Assembly: GCA_049965455.1 (NCBI GenBank)
Contig: JBMFWH010000010.1
Coordinates: forward strand, 1-36,090
Direction: 5' to 3'
Source: JAVRLB01 sp049965455
GTDB taxonomy: Archaea > Thermoplasmatota > Thermoplasmata > Thermoplasmatales > ARK-15
Length of the DNA: 36,090 bases
A program made the translations under genes and the position numbers. Positions within the stretch are counted from its first letter, which is position 1; each line of letters starts with the position of its first letter. This document shows positions 15,283-23,171 of the stretch, piece after piece. The notes under the pieces were generated by a model that worked only from the letters and a program-made list of their open reading frames with translations, had not been told where the DNA came from and ran no database searches.

Positions 15283-16954
15283 AATATACTATATAAATCG
15301 TGTGGTTCGTGAACATTTTACAGTTTATGATGCGAAAGTATATCCAGATCATTTAGAGTTCCATATTATCTCTGCTGACAATAAGGATGAAATTTACAAG
15401 AACTTCAATGCTTTATGGTCAGAATTGAAAAAACAAAATTACGTGCCCACACTAAACAATGTCAAGGGAGATTATGTGCTGCAGATTGTAAAAATACCTC
15501 CCAGAAAGTTCAGCAGTATTTATATTAACATAGGATTATTGATCGCAACAATAATATCGACCGTAATTGTAGGCATGCAGAATTATGCCGGATACTTTAA
15601 CATTTCTGACCTATGGACCATTAATGTATTTGCCGGCGGTACCCTATTTTTTGCGGTGCCGTTAATGTTGATATTGGGACTTCATGAAATGGGCCATTAT
15701 TTTGCGGCAAAAAAACATAATGTTGCCGCATCATTGCCCTTTTTCATACCTGCGCCAACAATAATCGGAACACTAGGAGCATTTATATCGCTCAGAGAAC
15801 CTATCCCGAACAAGAGAGCACTCTTGGATATTGGCATAGCAGGGCCTATTGTTGGGTTCTTGGTGGCAATACCTATCGCCATAATAGGCATGTGGCTGGG
15901 CCATATATATCCACCCCCAAGCGTGGACTATTCAACTGTGATGATCCTCCAGATGCCTATACTATATAATTTTATCAATCTTTTTTATCCGTACAGTAGC
16001 ACCATGTTCCCTATGGCCTTTGCTGCATGGGTTGGATTTTTGGTAACTGCCATAAACTTATTTCCAATCGGGCAGTTGGACGGAGGACATATAGCAAAAG
16101 CATTGTTGGGGGAGTATTCAAGATATGTAAGCTATGTATTTATAGTCATAATGCTGATATTGGGCATATACTATACAGGCTGGCTCATTTTTGCGCTGTT
16201 TGTACTGATACTGGGATTAAGACATCCACCATCACTTAATGAGATCTCGAAGATTGGCGGAAAAAGAATGGTAGCCGGGGCACTGGCATTCGTGCTTTTA
16301 GTTGTCACGTTCTCTCCTGTGCCAATTTCTGAAGTGTATTTGCAAGAACAGTTTAATATCAATTCCCTCACACATGATTACAGCATGATACAGAACATCC
16401 AGCCTCAGATATATCCTGTGCTGAATATCACAAATACCGGGCAAAAGATGATCAATGTTTCAGTTTCTGTATCAAATACTGATCATTTTAACATAATTTA
16501 TCAATCGGCACTGCATAAGATCCCGATGGGAAGTACGCGCTCTTTAATGCTCAACATTTCGCTTACAAATCAATCAGTGGCAGGCACAGGCTATGTTTAT
16601 GTGACCTTAGTCACAATGCTGGAGAAAGTGTCAAAAGAGTATACGTTAAATATCACAGTCTATAACCAGTCCAAGTATCTGAGATGGAGCCAGAACACTT
16701 TCTATGGCAATGTAAACAGCAGCATAACGCTATCTTTAACAAATACGGGCAATGTCATTGAATATATCCAGCAGATTAACAGCACTGAAAGTTATAATGT
16801 GTCTTATAATGCCACAATTGTTTCTGACCGAATTCTTATTTCTCCAGGCAGCTCTGTACTGTTCAAATTTATGTTCCATGCTACCGGCACATATTACCTG
16901 TACGCAATAGACCAGAACATGAATGTTGCGATTTTAACTGTGAACATAACATAA
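15266..16954 (+). CDS. Site-2 protease (M50) membrane metalloprotease with extracytoplasmic C-terminal domain
   Basis: Intramembrane zinc protease of the S2P/M50 family, which typically cuts membrane-anchored regulators. A soluble N-terminal domain (1-80) leads into helices at about 84-105 and 119-139. The zinc motif is HEMGH (140-144) and the second motif is NLFPIGQLDGGH (264-275, third ligand Asp272). Further helices follow at about 188-212, 249-263, 287-318 and 333-352. Residues 355-562 form a predicted outside domain rich in beta-strand and N-glycosylation sequons (NIT, NVS, NIS, NQS, NSS, NST, NAT), possibly two Ig-like modules. That tail is unusual next to the compact M50 core. It overlaps alaS by 17 bases. 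Confidence 0.92.
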   Translation: MSETDEIYYINRVVREHFTVYDAKVYPDHLEFHIISADNKDEIYKNFNALWSELKKQNYVPTLNNVKGDYVLQIVKIPPRKFSSIYINIGLLIATIISTVIVGMQNYAGYFNISDLWTINVFAGGTLFFAVPLMLILGLHEMGHYFAAKKHNVAASLPFFIPAPTIIGTLGAFISLREPIPNKRALLDIGIAGPIVGFLVAIPIAIIGMWLGHIYPPPSVDYSTVMILQMPILYNFINLFYPYSSTMFPMAFAAWVGFLVTAINLFPIGQLDGGHIAKALLGEYSRYVSYVFIVIMLILGIYYTGWLIFALFVLILGLRHPPSLNEISKIGGKRMVAGALAFVLLVVTFSPVPISEVYLQEQFNINSLTHDYSMIQNIQPQIYPVLNITNTGQKMINVSVSVSNTDHFNIIYQSALHKIPMGSTRSLMLNISLTNQSVAGTGYVYVTLVTMLEKVSKEYTLNITVYNQSKYLRWSQNTFYGNVNSSITLSLTNTGNVIEYIQQINSTESYNVSYNATIVSDRILISPGSSVLFKFMFHATGTYYLYAIDQNMNVAILTVNIT

Positions 16955-17198
16955 ATTTGATAAACTAGCAGTTAATAAACTATTTTGCCACTATGATGAA
17001 TCTGTATCTGCTGAACAATGATGAAAGACAGGCGATCTGAGTGGCATTTATCTATCTTGGTAAAAACCTAGAAAATGTGCAAGCGGCTATATTTTTTCAA
17101 TATCAATTCCGTAACTAAGCTAATTAATTCTTATCCCCTGTAAAAACCGTATGCCCTCATATTATCAAAAAAGGCCGTTAAGAAAATTTACTATTCCA
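16955..17198. other. Convergent intergenic region
   Basis: The spacer between the protease and the minus-strand regulator holds no open frame of note and no recognisable RNA. A TTTTTTC stretch near 17093 could help end the protease transcript. Confidence 0.4.
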
Positions 17199-17642
17199 TC
17201 AACGCCCATCTTTGAGAAACTTCAAGATCCTGTTTTTTCTGGAAATAAGCTCTGCCAATTTTTTGTTAAGCTGCTCTATCTCTCTGTCAATTCCCTCAAT
17301 CTCCTCCCTGAAATTCACTGATCCGGAAAAATCTTCATATTCAAGTTCGAGCTTTTCAGTATTAATCTCAAACATGTTCTGTGTCAATACTATTGTTAAG
17401 AAAACATTGTCCCCGATTTTATATTTTTTTCGTGAAGCGCCAAGCTCACTTTTTTCAAGACCTTTACATTCAATTATATTCAACTTTTCTAAAAGTTCCA
17501 AGTTTTTCATTATTGCTTGCTGTGACAATTTCAAATCTTTAGAGAGTTGAAACGCGTACTGATCACCTTCAATAAGGCGCTTCAATATTTCTCTTCTTGT
17601 TTTGTTTTCGAATGCCTGCAGTAATATATCTTCGTATTCCAT
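17199..17642 (-). CDS. ArsR-like winged-helix regulator, candidate heat-shock repressor
   Basis: A winged helix at about residues 5-70 (NKTRREILKRLIEGDQYAFQLSKDLKLSQQAIMKNLELLEKLNII) is followed by a strand-rich segment and a C-terminal coiled coil (about 108-145, EEIEGIDREIEQLNKKLAELISRKNRIL), likely for dimerisation. This architecture resembles archaeal heat-shock regulators Phr (Pyrococcus) and HSR1 (Archaeoglobus). It starts 18 bases after the hsp20 stop on the same strand, so it is co-transcribed with hsp20, as HSR1 is found beside hsp20. A 25-bp palindrome covers the operon's predicted transcription start. Autorepression released by heat is therefore a good hypothesis, but direct evidence is absent. 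Confidence 0.85.
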   Translation of the reverse strand: MEYEDILLQAFENKTRREILKRLIEGDQYAFQLSKDLKLSQQAIMKNLELLEKLNIIECKGLEKSELGASRKKYKIGDNVFLTIVLTQNMFEINTEKLELEYEDFSGSVNFREEIEGIDREIEQLNKKLAELISRKNRILKFLKDGR

Positions 17643-17660
17643 AAAAAAATAGAGAAAATT

Positions 17661-18194
17661 TTAGTCTATGCTAATTTTCTTTCCTTTTCCGCTCTCTTCT
17701 TTTAGCCTTGGAAGAGTAATGTCCAGTATGCCATTCTTATATGCTGCCTTGACTTCATCAGTCTTGATCTTTGCAGAGAGTTCAACCTCTTTATGATATT
17801 TCCTGTCAGGGGTATTAACATCTATCACGACAGATTGCTCATTTAACTGTATATCTATGTTCTCTTTTTCTATGCCTGGTAGTTCTACCGTAATGTATAT
17901 ATTTTTATCATCCTCCGTAACATCAGTCAATGGCTCTCTATATTCAAGCTGTTTTGGCCCGTATCCTTTAGGTACATTTCCAAACTCCTGAAATTCAGGC
18001 TTTCCGTCTGGCCCCATCTTGAATGTAAACCCATAAACGAATGATTTGTCAGGAGTTAAATCGCTCTTGCTTAACTCTTCCCAGATCCTGTTGAACCTAG
18101 ACTCCCATCTCTTAATCTCCTCGTCAAAATCGTCAAAGATCCCATAATAGTCCCAATCTTCATCATCCTCATTCTTTCTTTTTCTTATAACCAT
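17661..18194 (-). CDS. hsp20: Hsp20/alpha-crystallin small heat-shock protein
   Basis: ATP-independent holdase chaperone. The alpha-crystallin domain spans about 88-163 (REPLTDVTEDDKNIYITVELPG, then AAYKNGILDITLP at 150-162). The C-terminal ISI at 174-176 is the IxI motif that docks in oligomers. The roughly 87-residue N-terminal arm is long and very acidic (EDDEDWDYYGIFDDFDEE), then contains a Gly/Pro-rich linker. ATG 18194 is chosen over GTG 18203 because GAGGTGAT (18199-18206 on the minus strand) is its ribosome site. It is first in a two-gene operon with an ArsR-like regulator and divergent from tpiA. The promoter carries TTTATATA (18251-18258) and a palindromic operator. Confidence 0.96.
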   Translation of the reverse strand: MVIRKRKNEDDEDWDYYGIFDDFDEEIKRWESRFNRIWEELSKSDLTPDKSFVYGFTFKMGPDGKPEFQEFGNVPKGYGPKQLEYREPLTDVTEDDKNIYITVELPGIEKENIDIQLNEQSVVIDVNTPDRKYHKEVELSAKIKTDEVKAAYKNGILDITLPRLKEESGKGKKISID

Positions 18195-18213
18195 ACTTAT
18201 CACCTCTTTATTT

Positions 18214-18238
18214 AACCTTTGGTTATCAACTAAAGGTT
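18214..18238 (-). promoter_or_regulatory. Palindromic operator over the hsp20 transcription start
   Basis: A 25-bp near-perfect palindrome: AACCTTT-g-GTT, a 3-base centre, then AAC-t-AAAGGTT, with one mismatch per arm. Its centre (18226) is about 28 bp from the centre of the hsp20 TATA box (18251-18258), so it covers the expected start site, the typical position of an archaeal repressor site. The best candidate binder is the ArsR-like protein encoded as the second gene of the operon. The sequence differs from the published HSR1 and Phr sites as I remember them. Confidence 0.8.
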
Positions 18239-18300
18239 AATAACTGCTGGTATATAAACTTTTCTTAAATTTTCTGGGTGCTGTAACAGGATTTGTTTTT

Positions 18301-18315
18301 AAAAAGGTATAAATA
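18301..18315 (+). promoter_or_regulatory. tpiA: tpiA promoter (BRE + TATA)
   Basis: AAAAAGG (BRE-like) is followed by TATAAATA (18308-18315). The TATA centre is 26-27 bp before the tpiA ATG at 18338, predicting a leaderless mRNA. A second TTTATATG (18322-18329) is too close to the ATG to serve it. Confidence 0.65.
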
Positions 18316-18337
18316 ATAATAGTTTATATGACCTTTA

Positions 18338-19030
18338 ATGAAATTGCCCCTGATATTAGTTAACTTTAAGGTCTATAGAGAATCTATAGGCAAAAACGCG
18401 TATAATCTGGCCAGAATGATAGAGCATGTTGCTATTGAGCGAGACTCAGAAATAGCCATAGCTCCTGATTTTTTAGACCTTGTCAAAATCAAAGATATTG
18501 TGGGTATTCCTGTTTTTGCTCAACATGCAGATGCTGTTGAATTGGGGGGTCATACAGGCCACGTTACTATCGAAATTTTAAAAGAGTATGGGATAGACGG
18601 GCTGATAATAAATCATTCAGAAAAGAGATTAAATCTTGCAGATATAGAGTATCTAGTAACCAATTCTAGAAATTATGGGCTCATATCAATTTTGTGCACT
18701 AACAATATTGAAACTACTGTAGCCGGAGCAGCTTTAAATCCTGATTTCTTAGCAATAGAGCCACCTGAGTTAATTGGCGGAGACATATCTGTTTCTAAAG
18801 CCAAACCAGAGATCATATTAAACTCTGTACAGCTTTCTAAAAAGGTTAATAGTGCAGTAAAGATTTTGGCAGGCGCAGGTATTAAAGACAAGCTGGATTC
18901 TAAAAAAGCCTTGGAGCTTGGATCAGATGGAGTATTGATAGCTTCTGGCATAGTAAAATCTAAAGATCCTATAAAATCGCTTAACGATATTATTGACGGC
19001 TTTATGGAGGCAAAATATGGTAAAAGATAA
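18338..19030 (+). CDS. tpiA: Triosephosphate isomerase (archaeal type)
   Basis: Interconverts dihydroxyacetone phosphate and glyceraldehyde 3-phosphate. Catalytic residues are visible: Lys11 in NFKVY, His93 in NHSEKR and Glu141 in AIEPPELIG. The phosphate-gripping loops (GGDISVSK, LAGAGIK, DGVLIASGIV) are present. At 230 residues it matches the short archaeal TIMs (220-230) that lack helices found in the bacterial enzyme. It is leaderless from a BRE/TATA 26 bp upstream and divergent from hsp20. Its 3' end overlaps the small membrane protein gene by 14 bases. Confidence 0.96.
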   Translation: MKLPLILVNFKVYRESIGKNAYNLARMIEHVAIERDSEIAIAPDFLDLVKIKDIVGIPVFAQHADAVELGGHTGHVTIEILKEYGIDGLIINHSEKRLNLADIEYLVTNSRNYGLISILCTNNIETTVAGAALNPDFLAIEPPELIGGDISVSKAKPEIILNSVQLSKKVNSAVKILAGAGIKDKLDSKKALELGSDGVLIASGIVKSKDPIKSLNDIIDGFMEAKYGKR

Positions 19031-19343
19031 GGAAGAACTAGAATTCGTGGAGCCAGAATTCAATGAAAAAGATTTTTTAATTCATGAAATTGAAAAAGGT
19101 AAAGCAACGATCGTGGTATTTTTGCTTGGCTTGGGTATTGGTTTTTTATCAGGGTATCTTGAATTTGTTGGGCTTGGAGTATTATCGGTCTTGCTGGGTA
19201 TTGCTGCAATATTCTTGATCAATCCATTATACAACTCTTTGAACATCAAGACAGATCGTAGAACTAAGACCATAAATGTTTTCATATATCTGATACTATG
19301 GCTTATATTCTGGATCGTATCTATAAATCCACCATTCTTTTAA
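19017..19343 (+). CDS. Small three-helix membrane protein, unknown function
   Basis: Predicted membrane protein of 108 residues. A very acidic cytoplasmic N-terminus (KDKEELEFVEPEFNEKDF) precedes helices at about 29-48, 50-72 and 84-103, the first with small-residue packing (GLGIGFLSG). ATG 19017 is supported by GGAGG 6 bases upstream, lying inside tpiA; the overlap of 14 bases indicates coupling with tpiA. An upstream in-frame ATG (18993) lacks such a site. No family was recognised with confidence. Confidence 0.78.
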   Translation: MVKDKEELEFVEPEFNEKDFLIHEIEKGKATIVVFLLGLGIGFLSGYLEFVGLGVLSVLLGIAAIFLINPLYNSLNIKTDRRTKTINVFIYLILWLIFWIVSINPPFF

Positions 19344-19362
19344 TTTTATCAAAAAATTTTGG

Positions 19363-19629
19363 TTATGTAAAATAAGTGGCTTTGTCTTCCTCATTTTTCT
19401 TAACTTCTTCTTTTAAATCCAAGATATCTATTGCAGATATTGCATTGACCATTATTATTCTAATTTTTCCTTTGAGCTCTTCATGGGCTTCATCAAGGAC
19501 TATGACCATTGCCAGATCCTCTCCGATTGATATGAATTTTTCGAACATCCCAGATGTTTTCTCAACGCCTGAATGGTCTGAAGCTATATACACTACACAT
19601 TTAGATCCGCTGGTAATATTGTTTATCAT
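19363..19629 (-). CDS. Hypothetical protein co-transcribed with an HTH regulator
   Basis: An 88-residue protein with no recognised family. It alternates short hydrophobic strands (CVVYIASD, LAMVIVLDE, IRIIMVNA) with polar helices and ends in a charged tail (EEVKKNEED). This pattern suits a small alpha/beta fold, perhaps a ligand-sensing or partner subunit. Its ATG directly follows the regulator's TAA (TAAATG), with GGAGG at the end of the regulator gene, so expression is coupled. Function is unknown; a role with the neighbouring regulator is inference from this coupling. Confidence 0.72.
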   Translation of the reverse strand: MINNITSGSKCVVYIASDHSGVEKTSGMFEKFISIGEDLAMVIVLDEAHEELKGKIRIIMVNAISAIDILDLKEEVKKNEEDKATYFT

Positions 19630-20067
19630 TTATTTTTCCTCCATTAATGATTGTATATGCTGCACTGTTCTATTATAATTGTCAATTGCAAGTTTTAAAT
19701 TTGCTTCTACGAATACCCATGCTTTACTGAAATTTTCATACCTCAACTTATATCTTTTATACTTCCCATCCTGCATAGTTTCTAAAAGATCCATGTTCCT
19801 TATTTTATTAAGATGCCTGTACAAAGTGGGCCTGGAAATATTTAACTCGCTCATCAGCTCTTCTGGTGACCACTCTTTTTTGGGATGCATCAAAAAACAG
19901 TTTTTAAAAAGCATATATGGTATGCTCTTCTTCAATTCCTGAGCCTTGTCATATGTATCTATTTCCTGCAAATATCCAATATCGGACAGGAAATTTATCA
20001 GTACTGTATCCAGATCCTTTTCATCTGTTAATCCTCTTGATAAACAGACTTTAATTTCAAACATCAA
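19630..20067 (-). CDS. Helix-turn-helix transcriptional regulator
   Basis: A 145-residue protein. A central winged helix at about 65-110 is clear: EWSPEELMSELNISRPTLYRHLNKIRNMDLLE, with a basic wing (DGKYKRYKL). The N-terminal 60 residues are helical with two cysteines; the C-terminal helix (about 113-145) probably dimerises. It resembles ArsR/MarR-type archaeal regulators without a clear subfamily. The promoter TATA (CTTATATAG, around 20087-20095 on the minus strand) is followed by a leader with AAAGGTG. A MITE with its target duplication begins 25-30 bp upstream of this TATA and so abuts the promoter. It is first in a two-gene operon with an 88-residue unknown. Confidence 0.82.
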   Translation of the reverse strand: MMFEIKVCLSRGLTDEKDLDTVLINFLSDIGYLQEIDTYDKAQELKKSIPYMLFKNCFLMHPKKEWSPEELMSELNISRPTLYRHLNKIRNMDLLETMQDGKYKRYKLRYENFSKAWVFVEANLKLAIDNYNRTVQHIQSLMEEK

Positions 20068-20120
20068 ATTACACCTTTTTGAATCAACTATATAAGAACA
20101 AAGTTATATATTTTTTGTTT

Positions 20121-20291
20121 GTTGGAAGGATCATGTCAACTCTTCGTTGATACTTGCTTATTATTTCATTTTGTCGAAGGCATAGCTTTTATCTGGATCA
20201 TTTAATTTGAATATTTTTTGAAATATGTGTAGTATGATAACTGATGCTATTTTTAATATTTTCAACGAAAAATTGACAGCGTCGTTGGAAG
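20121..20291 (-). mobile_element. 155-bp MITE copy B with 8-bp target duplication
   Basis: The element is 20129-20283, in reverse orientation to copy A. It is flanked by perfect 8-bp direct repeats GTTGGAAG (20121-20128 and 20284-20291). It differs from copy A at about two positions (one in the GTCGAAGG/GCCGAAGG segment and one in the terminal GTC/GAC). The different flanking duplications at the two sites show independent insertion events. Near-identity implies recent transposition and a source transposase acting in trans. The end facing the HTH gene is the same end that faces the gene downstream of copy A. Confidence 0.93.
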
Positions 20292-20494
20292 TTGTCAAAT
20301 CCCCATTGATATTTTAGAAAATCATTATGAAATTTATACTTTTTCTGATATTTACTGCTTTAATGTATAGCTCAATCACGATATCCGGTTGTTGAAAATT
20401 TATAAGCTGACATAAACAGAGACTATTGAGCGAGTTTCAACAGGTACTTTAAAAAGTCGTTTGGTTTTGTTAATGCATAATAGGATTATGAAAA
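20292..20494. other. Intergenic region with interleaved inverted repeats
   Basis: No gene. GCTCAAT (20370-20376) can pair with ATTGAGC (20425-20431), and TGTTGAAA (20390-20397) with TTTCAACA (20435-20442). The order 1-2-1'-2' would be a pseudoknot if transcribed. It lies just past the 3' end of the permease gene. It may be chance. Confidence 0.35.
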
Positions 20495-22273
20495 CTATAA
20501 TATTTTTGAATCTTTTTTGGTAGATATGATCTGGGTAATCTCTTCAGACAATATTGCTGACTTGATAGATAGATAAAATATTATGACCGCCATGATGATT
20601 AACAGGATGATGCTTGACAGATCGCTTAATACGTTATGCTTATCCAGATATACAAGTAAAAATATAGACAGTATGTATGGAATGATCCAGTATCCTGCTT
20701 TCAAATGCTCTTTATATTTCCCTTTTACCATATCGTATGAAAATAAATATGATGCCACCATGAATATGGCTAATAGTGCATAAGATAGGTAGAACGAGAT
20801 CATATTAGCAATAGAAATATAAGCATAGAATATGAACAAAGCTACAATTAAAAAAGTGGTTAAATATTGGATTTTATTCAATGCTTTAAGGAACGGTGGA
20901 GAAAGCATCATAACAACAAACAAAATATATATTACAGTCCTCATAACGGTAAATCCGGTAGAAAACAGTAGAACTGTAATAATAATAAAAGAAAGAGGGG
21001 CTATCACGTTGGCCAATGGAACCTTAAAAGGCCTGTATAACTCTTTGGCCTTGGCTCTTAATGTATATAATACAGGACCGCTTGTTAAGAAGATCAATAA
21101 CACAAACCCTGTAAAAAGTGCCAAAATCTTGTAAAATGAAAATTGTAGAACCAGTAAAATTATGGAAAATAATGACATTGTAACAAGACTGATGATAGGA
21201 GTATTATATTTTTTGCTGACTTTTAAGAATGGATATGGAAAGTATTTTTCATACGCCATACCATACAGCGCCCTGCCGCTTACAAGATTAAATATCAGCC
21301 CTGTAATAAACGGCGCGATTATTGTGAGGATCAATAAAAACGATAAAAAGATATTTAATGCCGGGATGCTATTAGAAAATAATAGCTTTAGAGGATTAGC
21401 ACCTGAACTGGAAGCCTGAATAGCCGCCCATAATCCAGAATAGTTACTGTGGGAAATATAGAAACTAGAATTTATATTAAATGCAGCCCAGTTAATAGCG
21501 CCTATGAAAGCTATCTGTAAAACAAAATAGATGATTATTACAGAAAATATCGAATAAATTATAGTCCTAGGTATGTTTTTTTGTGGATCTTTCATTTCTT
21601 CAGAAAAAAATAAAATAGCTTCGAACCCCATTAACGCAAAAAATACCATACTTAAAGACGAAAGTGATATGAAGCCAGTAACACCGTTTGGGAAGAATCC
21701 TCCATAAGAGGTAAAATTAGACGGGTGAAATGCAAATAGAAACAGCACTAGTACCAGAATAATCAACAATAATAGCTTCAAAAATGTAAAAATATTATTT
21801 AATATCATTGTTAAAGTGATATTAAAATAATTTATAGCGAAAAATAAGAGTATTATCAATGCCGCAATTAAAGCTCCAAAGACTGACAGTTGAAGTGTTG
21901 TTGCACTAACTATTAAGCCAGGAAAATAAAGAGATAGCAAAATAACTATAGCTCTAGCTTCTATCATCGGGGTCATTGCTACTGCAATAAGGTATGACCC
22001 CCCAAAAAGGTATCCTAAAAAATTTCCATATGCAAACGTAGGAAACCTTATAAAAGCGCTTTTTTGTGGCAGTTCTGCACCTATTTCCGCGTAAGTTATC
22101 GCCACGATTAGAATCATTACCCCTGCAAATAGCCATGTATAAATTGAGGATGGCCCCACATTTGAAGCCAATAATGATGGCAAGTATATCCAGCCAGTTC
22201 CAATAGTAGCTCCTATCGCTATAAAAAATATAGACCAGAAACCTAACTTTTTATCAAAACTATTCCCAAACAT
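20495..22273 (-). CDS. APC-superfamily amino acid/polyamine permease
   Basis: Membrane transporter, likely for amino acids or polyamines driven by an ion gradient. The first helix carries the APC signature GATIGTGWIYLP near residues 21-32, followed by the conserved ITYAEIGAELP near 59-69. About a dozen or more hydrophobic segments run through the protein. At 592 residues it exceeds the usual 430-500; the extra C-terminal part (about 450-575) is a further series of hydrophobic helices ending in a short lysine-rich tail. Substrate cannot be predicted. It is monocistronic, with the decayed transposase upstream and MITE B beyond its 3' end. Confidence 0.92.
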   Translation of the reverse strand: MFGNSFDKKLGFWSIFFIAIGATIGTGWIYLPSLLASNVGPSSIYTWLFAGVMILIVAITYAEIGAELPQKSAFIRFPTFAYGNFLGYLFGGSYLIAVAMTPMIEARAIVILLSLYFPGLIVSATTLQLSVFGALIAALIILLFFAINYFNITLTMILNNIFTFLKLLLLIILVLVLFLFAFHPSNFTSYGGFFPNGVTGFISLSSLSMVFFALMGFEAILFFSEEMKDPQKNIPRTIIYSIFSVIIIYFVLQIAFIGAINWAAFNINSSFYISHSNYSGLWAAIQASSSGANPLKLLFSNSIPALNIFLSFLLILTIIAPFITGLIFNLVSGRALYGMAYEKYFPYPFLKVSKKYNTPIISLVTMSLFSIILLVLQFSFYKILALFTGFVLLIFLTSGPVLYTLRAKAKELYRPFKVPLANVIAPLSFIIITVLLFSTGFTVMRTVIYILFVVMMLSPPFLKALNKIQYLTTFLIVALFIFYAYISIANMISFYLSYALLAIFMVASYLFSYDMVKGKYKEHLKAGYWIIPYILSIFLLVYLDKHNVLSDLSSIILLIIMAVIIFYLSIKSAILSEEITQIISTKKDSKIL

Positions 22274-22412
22274 CTATCAATTCTCATGAGTTTCATATAT
22301 ATAAATATTTTTTATCGCCAATTTTCAGAATCATAAGAGTATTTTCAAAATTATTTATTTCATATTTTTAATTTCATAATTATATAATTTTACTATCCCA
22401 TATTTTGGCCAT

Positions 22413-22427
22413 GAAAAGGTTTATTTA
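22413..22427 (+). promoter_or_regulatory. Candidate promoter reading antisense into the IS remnant
   Basis: GAAAAGG (BRE-like) plus TTTATTTA matches strong promoters elsewhere in the window, such as the archease promoter. The expected start is near 22450, pointing rightward through a strong hairpin and opposite to the transposase remnant. No sizeable gene lies downstream, so a short antisense or regulatory RNA is possible. Confidence 0.4.
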
Positions 22428-22470
22428 GCACCTTTATAATCATAATTTGCACTAATGCAATGGGCGTTGA

Positions 22471-22492
22471 GCCTTCTCCATCAGGAGAAGGC
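22471..22492. other. Strong perfect hairpin at the edge of the IS remnant
   Basis: GCCTTCTCC and GGAGAAGGC form a perfect 9-bp stem with the 4-base loop ATCA. Partly complementary ATGG/CCAT arms lie outside. It starts 19 bases past the transposase-remnant stop codon on the minus strand. It could be a subterminal structure of the insertion sequence, a terminator without a T-tract, or part of a small RNA from the promoter at 22413. Confidence 0.5.
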
Positions 22493-22511
22493 CCATCTGA
22501 TTCATTTTCTA

Positions 22512-22985
22512 TTATGATGAAAATGGGTCTATTACCATTTCATTTCTTATTGCCCTTATTATCTCAGGTAAGGTTCTGTAAACATTCAAAGACGATTGAA
22601 TCATTAACAGGATTAGATATGCAATAAGGGCAAGGAAGATCTGAATCATTATGCCATTTATCTTTCTTGACATCAAATGATTCAACTTGAGATATTTTTT
22701 CATTATCTTGAAGAATCCTTCTATGCTCCACCTCCTTCCATATATTTCTTCAATGTATTCATCTGGCAGATCGTAGATGTTTGTTATATCGGAAGTTCCA
22801 TAAAAATTAGCAAGGAAAAAATCACTAATATTACGTTATTTACTACTTTTAACGGTTCTGTTCCAGTTTTTTCCTAGTGGGTATTTGTATGTCTCTGCTT
22901 TGGATTGCCTTAGGCAATGTTACTGAAAGGCCTCTGATAAGATTTGATTCAATCTCAATAGTAGTAATAGATTCCAAAATATAAA
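22512..22985 (-). pseudogene. IS4-family transposase remnant (C-terminal part)
   Basis: Reading leftwards on the minus strand, one frame shows NLIRGLSVTLPKA, a shift of frame near 22915, then YKYPLGKNWNRTVKSSK, an in-frame TAA near 22841, and then GTSDITNIYDLPDEYIEEIYG and RRWSIEGFFKIMKKYL. The last part contains the intact IS4 signature Y-x2-R-x3-E-x6-K with the catalytic Glu, followed by the usual hydrophobic C-terminal helix (IMIQIFLALIAYLILLMIQ). The N-terminal half with both catalytic Asp residues is missing, and a stop plus a frameshift interrupt the rest, so it is inactive. It is not obviously the parent of the MITEs, because its C-terminus differs from the peptide encoded in them. Confidence 0.88.
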
Positions 22986-23171
22986 TATTTTTAAAATTCG
23001 TGAGTATTAAATAAGGGGTACATATAAATATAAATTATTATGTTAAATACGATAAACTATAATAGTTTCATATATAAAAATAAGTGGAACTTCCGTTAAA
23101 AATTGTGTTTTTAGAAATGATCGGTAAAGGGTTTAATGGGCGATCTAAAAAATAATTAAAAAAATAAAAGA

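Noticed and set aside
22460..22627. 55-codon plus-strand frame over the IS remnant
   Set aside because: Runs antisense through transposase coding sequence and has no recognisable protein features; more likely a shadow.
23139..23152. A 14-base exact match (GGCGATCTAAAAAA) to the VAT upstream repeat
   Set aside because: It lies beyond the 3' end of the SPFH gene, the flanks do not align, and the match is AT-rich enough to be chance.
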